Below are positions 1-12,500 of a DNA stretch of 12,500 nt, piece after piece. Below the pieces are notes generated by a model. It searched no databases. It worked only from the letters and a program-made list of their open reading frames with translations, and was not told where the DNA came from. The DNA comes from Botryococcus braunii. Taxonomy: Eukaryota > Chlorophyta > Trebouxiophyceae. Position 1 is the first letter of the stretch. Every line of letters begins with the position of its first letter. The stretch lies in the NCBI GenBank assembly GCA_002005505.1, contig KV908356.1:472665-485164 (forward strand). The letters run 5' to 3'. The translations under genes and the position numbers were made by a program.

Positions 1-29
1 CAACACACACACACACACACACAACACAC
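1..29. repeat. (CA)n microsatellite, truncated by the window edge
   Basis: An almost perfect CA dinucleotide run with two small interruptions (CAACA). It continues beyond the left edge. Confidence 0.9.
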
Positions 30-124
30 TAGAGCACTTGCCGAAACCCCGAGAGTGCTTCGCTGTTCCCTGGCATGTGCTTGTGGAAATGCACAGAGCC
101 CGCACTGGCACGTGCTGCGTGAGT

Positions 125-125
<1 letters not shown>

Positions 126-212
<87 letters not shown>

Positions 213-224
213 TGTCTCTCCTCT

Positions 225-256
<32 letters not shown>

Positions 257-392
257 GTGTGTGTGTGTGGGGGGGGGGGTGCGTGAGTTGTGTGTGTGTG
301 TTGTGTGTTGTGTTGTGTGTGTGTGTGTGTGTGTGTGTTGTGTGTGGTGTTGTTGGTGGGTGTGTGTGTGTGTGTGGTGTGTGTGTGTGTGT
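126..392. repeat. Compound (CT)n-(GT)n microsatellite with a G11 run
   Basis: About 113 bases of CT repeat (126-239) pass directly into an imperfect GT repeat that runs to 392, broken by GGTG, TTGTG and similar slips and containing eleven G in a row at 269-279. The frames here translate only to Ser-Leu or Cys-Val ladders, so no gene is called. Confidence 0.95.
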
Positions 393-506
393 AGGGAGGG
401 GGGTGTGGATGGAAGCACCCTGTTCACACCCTCCACCCCCTGCTAGATTTTCTTTTGGGCGATCGCCCGCTCTCTGTCTACCCCCTTCCCAAGCGGACAG
501 ACACAG

Positions 507-508
<2 letters not shown>

Positions 509-564
<56 letters not shown>
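509..564. repeat. (AC)n microsatellite
   Basis: A pure AC run of about 28 units followed by GTGCGGGGCGCC. The surrounding bases 393-508 and 565-775 show no exon I can support. Confidence 0.95.
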
Positions 565-569
<5 letters not shown>

Positions 570-774
570 GGGCGCCAACGCACACGCACACAACAGGGAC
601 AGCACAGAATATAAATCAATCCCCAGGCTGCATTCCCCAACCCTCGCCCCACCCCGGGCCCTATCCAACAAGCGGGGATAAAAGACCTGACACGGCTCAT
701 CTTCTTCTCCCCACAATCCCATCCCTCTCCACGAGCTTTGCAAGGAGCACTCTCTCCACTGCCTGCTTTGTGCA

Positions 775-890
775 TCTCCCATCCATCCCCCCCTCCCTCC
801 CAAAGAAAGGAGGGGAAGGAAAAGAAGGAGATGGAAGAGGGGGGGAGGGAATGGGAGAGGAGGAGGAGGAGGGGGGGGGTGGGGGACAGA
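775..890. repeat. Polypyrimidine block joined to a polypurine G-rich block
   Basis: C/T-only sequence (about 775-800) is followed by nearly uninterrupted A/G sequence (802-889) containing GGAGGAGGAGGAGG and a run of nine G. The junction can pair (CCCTCC with GGAGGG). This is low-complexity DNA with several G-runs on the plus strand. Confidence 0.8.
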
Positions 891-979
891 AACAGTTCGT
901 ATTTCCTTCCTGCCCATCCCCGCTGGGCAAAAGGCTGTTCCCCCTCCCTTTCCCACCTTCCCTCCTTGGTTTCCTTGTC

Positions 980-1252
980 TTAAAATACAGCATGACCACG
1001 CCAATTAACTGCTGTGCATCCTCTGCAAGCTAATTGCCAGCAATTCTGCAGAAAGGCACACCGTGCTGCAGCCTTCAGGGCCTCTAGCCAGTCCTCCTGA
1101 GGGGCCAGCAAGCCGCGGGCCTGTGCTCGGGCAATGAGAGAACGCGCTTTCTCAAGGTTGCACCTCTGCGGGCCTTGTTTCCTGTTCAAGCGGCGCGCCT
1201 CTGCTGCAGCCCTGCGGCGTTCCCTCTCCAGCACCTGGGGCACACTGAATAC
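980..1252 (-). CDS. Probable terminal exon of an unidentified helical protein gene
   Basis: A minus-strand open frame ending in TAA at 980 has strongly coding-like composition and could start at a CAG acceptor, either at 1252 (GTATTC) or at 1234 (GTGCTGG), both in phase 0. It encodes Glu/Arg/Ala-rich amphipathic helix (LERERRRAAAEARRLNRK), then NLEKARSLIARAQARG, the segment QEDWLEALKAAARCAFLQN, and a short tail with four cysteines before the stop. The same frame is open back to 1383, where a CAG follows a long pyrimidine-rich tract and gives a third possible start in phase 1. I do not recognise the protein, and I could not link it to an upstream exon. A protein-coding exon is likelier than chance because the neighbouring frames look much less protein-like, but the boundaries are uncertain. 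Confidence 0.45.
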   Translation of the reverse strand, partial: VFSVPQVLERERRRAAAEARRLNRKQGPQRCNLEKARSLIARAQARGLLAPQEDWLEALKAAARCAFLQNCWQLACRGCTAVNWRGHAVF

Positions 1253-1533
1253 CTGTTGCACCCCAAACCCCTCCCTTTTCAAGTAAAATGTCCCACGCAG
1301 GTGACCCTTCCGAGGAGTTGGATGCGCTGAAGCCCCGGGAACACATGACCCACATGGGTGACCACAGGGACTCCCGCTCTGCCCTGCTTTCGAAAAGGGA
1401 GGGCCGAGAGGGAAGTAGGAAAAAACGACGAACAGGGAAGGAGAGTAGGGGAATGCAGCGACTGAGAATGTGTGGGGAGAGTCTGACGGAAAGAGCCAGA
1501 CCCAGATGCTCTTGCACGGGCATCACACCCGCT

Positions 1534-1552
1534 CCCCCCCCCCCCCCACACG

Positions 1553-1619
<67 letters not shown>

Positions 1620-1637
1620 GCGCGCGCGCGTGCGCAC
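1534..1637. repeat. C14 run, (CA)n and (CG)n alternating purine-pyrimidine tract
   Basis: Fourteen C (1534-1547) lead into a CA repeat to about 1612. That is followed immediately by GTG(CG)nTGCGCAC to 1637, so about 90 bases alternate strictly or almost strictly between purine and pyrimidine. Confidence 0.95.
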
Positions 1638-1639
1638 AC

Positions 1640-3484
1640 ATGTACGCACAAAAAGTAATCAACAATAACGGCGAAGACATGGATGGGGAAATGGGTGCAG
1701 GAAGGGACAAACTGAAACGAAGAGTCCCAGGCAAACCTGTTCGACAGACTGCAGGAGCCCTGCCACATCTCCAGCAGGAGCAGGTACAGGGGCTGTGGGA
1801 GCAGGTACACGGGCTGTGGACAGTGATCCTTCTGGGGCCAAGGGCGGTAGCGAAGCTGTAGTTCTGACCCCAGTCGGGTGACTGAATTCCTGGCGATCTC
1901 GTTCCAACGCAGTGCGTTTCACACGCCCAAATAGCTGCCCTTCCCAATCGCCTTGCCCTCTGATGCCATCTCCTATCCCACCGTGCTTTGAGCATGACTG
2001 GGGACGTGGAGGGACCCAACCTCCTGCGAAGAAGTGTCTCCTGCCGGAAGAAGGTAACAATAACCCGAAAGCTGGGTTGAAACTGATTTTCGCGTCCATT
2101 GCGCTTGAATCTGGGTCACTTCCAACGGCATAAACAATCCACGATACAGACCCTTGGCTTGCCACCACAACAAACTTATTGGGGTTGACGTTTCGGAAGT
2201 CTGTTAACAACCACTTCTAGCACCACGTGCAAGAACTGACCGCAACAGGTGGCTAAAAACGCAAGACATCACAAGCACTGACCCCAGTTGGCTTTCTGAC
2301 CAATGAATGCATATGGGCACTGCTCTACTGTCCGCACCACTACCCAATAGTAAGCAGAGAAGTTCGAACGCCTTGACATTGTCTGCCTGAACACCAGAAA
2401 AGCCTGCAGCGACCCCGTGCCTGTCACGATGCAACCAAGACAGGAGCAGACGCGGCTTCCTTGGAACAAACCAACAGCAGGCAGCCTCTCCGCCCTGGCA
2501 TCCTTGAAGTATCCTATGTTCTCGACACAGATACTGCTGTCTCTGAAGAACAGCCTTCCTCGTACACAACCTCGTTTTTCACTCCCGGCCAACAAAACCT
2601 CCCTTGCAAACAAGAGAGTACCCGGTGCTGCAGGGATGGTATTCCCCCTCCTTCACCGCTCAGGCAATGGGATCCTGACGGTTAAAAGTCTCGAATTTTA
2701 CAGATCTCCAGCACGTGATCCCACTCAAGCTGCCCTCCTCACTGCCACATCTCCCAAATCTATACCACACCTGCTGTGTCCAATTCAATTCACTTTGGCC
2801 CCAAAACACATTCAGCTGTAACCATCTATTTTGTAATGCCAGCTAGCAGCTCCACTTTCCTAATTGCACCTGCCCAAGCTCGATCCTTACCAACCCACGG
2901 AACAAACACATCCTTGCCACCTCAATGACATGGAGTCATCAACAGCCAGATCCAAGAGTTTGGACTGCTTGTACTTCTAAGCTTGTAATCTAGCTCCCTC
3001 ATTCTACCTCACCCATGCTGAAGCTTTCTCACCTGCAAGTCGCATGTGCAAATCAAGAAACCTGTGTTCAAGTCTCCCGCGCTTCCCAGAAACTGCTGGG
3101 AAAGACCCTTGGGCCCCTTCCAGACAGCGAAAGTCCAGATTTGATCCCACTTGAGTTTAATCCGATGTGTCAGACAGGCGCCCCACTCCAAGCCAACGAG
3201 ACTTCTCACACGACACCCAGGTTTAGCCTTGAAGCCCCGCTCACAAGGTGTCAGGCTGACTGGAGACCTAGGTTCAGCCTCAAAAGCCTGCTCACAAGGT
3301 GCCAGGAAGGCCAGCTATCCCACTAACAACCTGTGGAACCTCCAAAGTCAACTCATTGGTGCCTCCCATACGCATACACTGGACGGCCAATGCACGGCTT
3401 CCGCATATATGTCTCGTTCTTGGACGCCTGCATTTGACAGCAGGAGCGACCCAACCAACGCGGTGGCCGTAACCACTGGCAGCC
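1640..3484. other. No gene that can be assembled; low-confidence minus-strand coding-like stretches
   Basis: This holds the 3' flank of the ZNF593-like gene and about 1.5 kb of unique sequence. A minus-strand frame at 1659-2210 is open for 183 codons, and its first part (TDFRNVNPNKFVVVASQG) reads like protein after a plausible acceptor at about 2200, but the rest is Pro-rich and unconvincing. A second stretch at 2269-2613 (minus) is similar in quality. Either could hold upstream exons of the 980-1252 gene, but I found no phase-consistent chain. Confidence 0.3.
3215..3316. repeat. Two-copy tandem duplication, 51-base period
   Basis: Unit 1 starts at 3215 (ACCCAGGTTTAGCCTTGAAG) and unit 2 at 3266 (ACCTAGGTTCAGCCTCAAAA). 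Both continue into GCTCACAAGGTG followed by TCAGG or CCAGG. The copies differ at scattered positions. It lies just downstream of the ZNF593-like stop codon, possibly in its 3' UTR. Confidence 0.8.
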
Positions 3485-3793
3485 TCAGACCTCCATAGGG
3501 GTTGGGGCTGAGAAGCCATTATCAGGAGGCCCCATTCCTGCTGCTGCTTCTGCGTCTCTTTGGTTGTGCGGCCGCGGACCTTTCAAAGCCTTCACCCTGC
3601 ATCAGGCCCCCTTCCCCCCCTTTTATGCGCAAAGCATTGCTCACTACAGGCATGCAACCTGTTGCAGCCATGTCCCAACCGTCCCCCCCCCCTTCCTCTC
3701 ACAATCTCTGCACGTGTGTGTGTCGGTCTCCCGCCCTCTCCCCCTCCCTCCCTCCCCCCCCCCTTCTCTCACATGTGCAAACGCGCCCGCTCG

Positions 3794-3860
<67 letters not shown>

Positions 3861-6125
3861 TGTGTGTGTGAGCGCCTCACCGGGGTTCGGCAGTTTGCAC
3901 CAAAGGCTTGGAATTGCTGTGGTGCTCATTTCTACACCACTCAGATCAACCAGCCCACATTCCTGGATGGCTGGAAGGCCATCTTTGCATATGCACATAT
4001 AGTAGCTACAAACAAACAAAAGCTAAGGATCACCTTCTCTTGTGAGGTTTGCTCCTTTGATGCTCAGCTAAGGCAATTGCTGTACCAAAGTATCGGCTGC
4101 AGCAAAAACCCCAAATTTAGAATATCTCCTTGTAAGCCTAGCCATGGAGGTGCAACCTTCTTCGTGGCCATGTTGCCTTCCTTTCCCCGTCCCGTTCCCC
4201 AACGTCCCCAACTCCCTCCCCTTCCTCTCAACCTCCTCCCCCCCCTCCTTCCTTCTCCCTCCCTCCCTACCTCCGTTCCCCCCCCTCTCTCTCCCTCTCC
4301 CCCCCCACCCCCCCCTCTCTCTCTCTCTCTCTCTCTCGCGGCCCCTCCCCTCTCTCCCTCACTTTCCCCTCCTCCCCCCCCCCCCCGTCTCTCTCCCCCT
4401 CACTTTCCGTCTCCCCCCCTTTCTCCATCCTTGCCCTCACTGCTCCTTCCTTTCTTCACGATTGCCCCTCCCAGTCCAATGGTTTTTCTCCCCCACTGCT
4501 TCCCCGCGTTTTACTTGGCCCTGCATCCTTACACCTTACCAATAGGGTGGAGGGGCCGTGCTTGAAAAGCCCAGAGTCCACATGAGACGCCCCTCCCAGC
4601 CCCCCTCTCCCATCAGTAAGGGTTTTGTCGGCTACCCTAAACTCAGAGGCATTTTTGCATACCTCTGGCCTACTGCCTCGCCAGCCTTGCCCCCCACCCA
4701 TGAGGCCACATAGGACTGCTCACTTCCATTTCTTGCACCCAATCACCCACACCCATCATGTCGAAATATTATCCCAGCCTCTGCCTAGGGGGTGGCTTTT
4801 CAACCTAACTCCAACTACCCTCTCCCTTTGTTTCTTTTCCTCGGCATTCCCTGCACCTGAACACTAAACCTTTTGTGGTTGTAAGCAAGAAACATAACAC
4901 ATGTCGGCAGAAAACAGAACACGTAAGAAATACCTCAGCAGACACCCAAATGTGTAAGCTCCTGAAGGTAAACCCACCATCATGGAGTTAAATTCATCAT
5001 CTTATAATCTACTGCTTTTGATAGCAGTACAGATCTTGATGAAATCACAAGTCCACAGTACCTAGACCTAGCATAAAAACTAACATGAGGGACACAAGGT
5101 TTTCACCTGCACTCTACACAGTAGATCCTCCCCTGCCCCGGGATGTCATCATCTAGCAATGCCCTGCCAAAAGTCCACTCCTCCCTTAGTAGCTTCTCAG
5201 CGTGTAGCAATAATGCATATGCAAGTTCCACAAGGGAGCCCATTCAAGGGACAAACCCCTCCTCTGGCACTCAAAATATGCAGTGCCAGAAGTTACCATC
5301 CAAAGAAACGTGGTCTTACGTCTAAATTTGGAATTTGGCATGCACATAATCAAGGCACAGAACCTCCCACCATCAAGAGCCAAGATGCCTCGGGAGTCTG
5401 GTCCCTAAGAGCATGGAGTTCTGACACAGACCGGGCCAGAGGCAAGAGTAATAATGTGTCAACACCACACCAACCCTTCCATTACTTCAATGCATTTTTT
5501 CCAAAGCGGTCCTAAAGTCCGACAAGTAGCCACATGTACAAAACTCAGTTGGAAAAGGGGCGCTTGTGCCTTACTTCGAAGTGGTCCCAACAGGACCTTT
5601 CCTGCCCTCAGCGTCTACTGTCACTACTGATTCCTCCCTCCTTATGTCTTCCCACACCTGCAAAGATTGGCATGCAGGACTTCATCCTCTGCAAAATGGC
5701 CACATCACAAGGTCACGTGTGTGCACCTAAATACTCACGGCTCTGTGGAGACACAACCCCGATCTACAACAAGTTTATGAATTTACTGACGATTTCCACC
5801 AAGAAAGGTGAAGGTGGCATCATCAAAAAAGTAAACAAAAAGCCCCTATCATTCTGCCCCTCCGGCATTAGTTGGGGCCGGCAAATTTGTTGGTCTGTCC
5901 TCTCACACCATACAGAAAATGATGATTCTCTTTCATTATTTTCACTTTGATAATACATTGCACTCTGAATGGCAACAAATGCAGGCAAGGATAGTTAGAG
6001 TTGCCAGCCGCCACCTGGTCAAAATGACGCACTGCAAAAGCTCTCCTAGCTGCACGCTTGGCTGCTTTTGATCCTTTCTTATTTCCCCCTACCCCTCTCT
6101 TGCCAATTCCCCCCTTCTTTGGCAT
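3485..6125 (-). CDS. ZNF593: ZNF593/Bud20-family C2H2 zinc-finger protein, complete, 5 coding exons
   Basis: Spliced CDS, minus strand, read from high to low coordinate: 6125-6015, 5657-5575, 5163-5107, 4096-4034, 3596-3485. The exon sum is 426 bases, giving 141 codons plus TGA, and phases match at every junction (0, 2, 2, 2). Donors are GTGGCG, GTAAGG, GTGAAA and GTGATC; every acceptor is CAG. Protein: a basic N-terminus from MPKKGG with a Lys/Arg/Ala-rich stretch to residue 34; VWEDIR at 38-43; the acidic lead-in DDDIPGQG at 69-76; then a finger C80-x2-C83-x12-H96-x5-H102 (YCVEC, EHQRSKPHKRR); and a tail with GPRPHNQRDAEAAAGMG and PDNG before the stop. These blocks, in this order, are the family signature. 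Known for the family: Bud20/ZNF593 is a nucleo-cytoplasmic shuttling factor that binds pre-60S particles and helps their export. The first donor, GTGGCG, is weak, but only that junction yields the conserved VWEDIR block in frame. The gene symbol denotes the family; orthology is inferred. Confidence 0.95.
3795..3870. repeat. (GT)n microsatellite inside intron 4 of the ZNF593-like gene
   Basis: About 37 TG units with a single TC interruption near 3860. It lies in the intron between exons 4034-4096 and 3485-3596, so the minus-strand transcript would carry (CA)n. A C-rich tract (about 3720-3775) sits beside it. Confidence 0.95.
4170..4440. repeat. Long polypyrimidine tract in intron 3 of the ZNF593-like gene
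   Basis: About 270 bases are almost only C and T, with several C-runs and a pure (CT)n at 4315-4337. In the minus-strand gene's transcript this is a purine (GA-rich) tract inside the largest intron (4097-5106). Confidence 0.9.
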
Positions 6126-6328
6126 GGAAAACTGGCCAGGTGTTCACATCGCCGGTTGTAGACGGTATGGTTTTGCACTTTTAGTTGGGTAAAGCAACAA
6201 TCCTAGAGTTAAGCGTCTTGCCAACACAATACAGATAGCAGAATGAATCCTCACTTATCACAAACAGGCGAGAGACTCCATCAAAAGGAGACCAGAGGGG
6301 CGAATCAGTTGTGGTCGGGGCTACTTAC

Positions 6329-6420
6329 CAGAAGCACAGCGATTGACGGCTCCGTCTAGGGCCTTATAATGTGCGATGTCGTACAGACATGTTGATGGCA
6401 TCGACTCGACCCCGGGACCT
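6329..6420 (-). other. Probable 5' UTR exon and leader intron of the ZNF593-like gene
   Basis: On the minus strand a near-consensus donor, CTG|GTAAGTAG, lies with its last exon base at 6329, about 200 bases upstream of the ATG at 6125. The sequence upstream of it has no ORF that continues into the gene, so I read it as a non-coding first exon followed by a leader intron. The intron's 3' end is unresolved: possible AG acceptors lie in the 90 bases before the ATG, including CTGGCCAG a few bases upstream of it. The exon's 5' end (transcription start) is not visible; 6420 is nominal. The exon contains an eight-codon upstream ORF (6390 down to 6364). Confidence 0.55.
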
Positions 6421-7348
6421 TGCCTGCGAGTTGATGTCGAAATCAGCGGGGGTTTGGTCCTGCGAATTTCTTTTTGCTTCTACAGTCTTTTGCTATAGTT
6501 TTCGCGTGTGCATTGCTTGTTGAACACTCACTACTTTGGCAGAGGATTTTCCTACTATGTCTGAGTACGACGTTGCTGCAGCATATGTTTAGTACTGGTC
6601 ACGTAGTCAATTTAAAAGGGAAGTCTATAATTGATTAAGTCGATTCGAGTATTCCTACTTTGCCTGAGCTACGGCGCCTGTATTTGTGGAGGGGGTGTTA
6701 GATTACGTTCGGGATCTGATTAGGTCATGAACTCGCTTGAGCGATTGTGGCAGTTTGCCCAGCCTGAATTACATACTCCAAATTCCTGATGTTTTCGGTG
6801 TAAATGTCAAGTCTGTAGCCAAGGTGTTAGAGCGTAAGTGCTTGTTCAGTAAACATTAGTGTCACGGTGGTTCTCGAAACTGGAGGTTCATACAAGGGAT
6901 GTAATTCTTTCTTTCGTCAAGGGCTCGAACAACCTATTCAACACCAAAATAGCGTTTAGTAACGCTGGGCCACATATTGTACAATTCCAGAACCTGACAT
7001 TTTGAGTTATTGAAGCTTCACCCCGCATTCAGAAAGGCTTCAGGACGAAGTGTACGCATGTCCACGCTTCGTCTGTGATCTGCACCGAGAGGGAGAGGGC
7101 TATACTAGCTGTGGCAAGCTGGTGATGTCATACAGCAGACTTTTCCTCGTGTAGATTGTTATTATAGCCTGTAAAGGATGATGCATGTTTAGTGCAGTGG
7201 AACAAAGGAATGTTGATGAAGGAAGTCGATCCTACGTGTGAGATGCCAGCACATTCTCTGCTCCGCCTTTTACGTGTTGTTCCAGCGAGCTGGGTATTAT
7301 CTGCGGCACCTGTAGCTCCAACCAGCCAGTTGATCACAGTAGAGCCAG
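6421..7348. promoter_or_regulatory. Intergenic region between divergent genes
   Basis: Both supported genes read outward from here, the ZNF593-like gene to the left and the secreted-protein gene to the right, so their promoters should lie in this interval. It is unique sequence with no microsatellite, unlike most of the window's non-coding DNA. I see no clear TATA box or other core element, and no tRNA or coding exon. The role is inferred from gene orientation only. Confidence 0.45.

Positions 7349-12500
<5,152 letters not shown>

Noticed and set aside
38..681. Long overlapping ORFs with Ser-Leu and Cys-Val ladders
   Set aside because: They are translated CT and GT microsatellites; no coding-like sequence or splice structure remains outside the repeat.
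3564..4565. 333-codon plus-strand ORF, the longest in the window
   Set aside because: It is open only because it crosses (GT)n and polypyrimidine tracts, and it overlaps the opposite-strand ZNF593-like exon at 4034-4096, which has far better evidence.
5534..5950. 138-codon plus-strand ORF
   Set aside because: It is antisense to the ZNF593-like exon 2 and has no family resemblance or splice support.
6401..6450. tRNA-like GGTCGAGTC-type sequence on the minus strand near 6410
   Set aside because: No acceptor stem, anticodon arm or A box can be drawn around it.
7128..7337. Minus-strand 69-codon ORF in the divergent intergenic region
   Set aside because: No splice sites, no recognisable motif, and it lies immediately upstream of the plus-strand start codon.

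Overview
This window is nuclear DNA from an intron-rich eukaryote, most likely a protist or alga. Every gene I can support is built from short exons with GT-AG introns of about 160 to 1,010 bases. No single long ORF corresponds to a protein, and the long uninterrupted ORFs are nearly all translated microsatellites. The base composition is mixed and the intergenic and intronic DNA is loaded with long (CT)n, (GT)n/(CA)n, (GA)n and (TA)n tracts. An apicomplexan/chromerid-type protist and an alga such as a brown alga both fit; I cannot choose between them from sequence alone.

Layout: (1) Bases 1 to about 900 are microsatellites and low-complexity polypurine/polypyrimidine DNA with no supportable gene. 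(2) On the minus strand at about 980-1252 lies what looks like the terminal exon of an unidentified gene encoding Ala/Arg-rich amphipathic helices. (3) Bases 1400-3480 hold a (CA)n tract joined to a (CG)n tract, a 51-base tandem duplication, and no gene I can assemble. (4) From 6125 down to 3485 on the minus strand I can assemble a complete five-exon gene for a 141-residue protein of the ZNF593/Bud20 family, a C2H2 (JAZ-type) zinc-finger factor of 60S ribosome biogenesis. A non-coding 5' exon probably ends at 6329. (5) About 0.9 kb of non-repetitive DNA (6400-7348) separates this gene from a divergent neighbour. (6) From 7349 to the right edge a plus-strand gene is assembled from nine exons whose phases agree throughout. 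It encodes at least 421 residues of an N-glycosylated secreted or membrane-anchored protein that I do not recognise; it continues beyond the window. Its introns contain the (CT)n-(TA)n tract, a degenerate repeat of about 90 bases, and the (GA)n-G13-(GA)n-(AC)n tract.

The two well-supported genes are divergent and could share a promoter region, but nothing visible links their functions. No mobile element, CRISPR array, rRNA or tRNA was identified.
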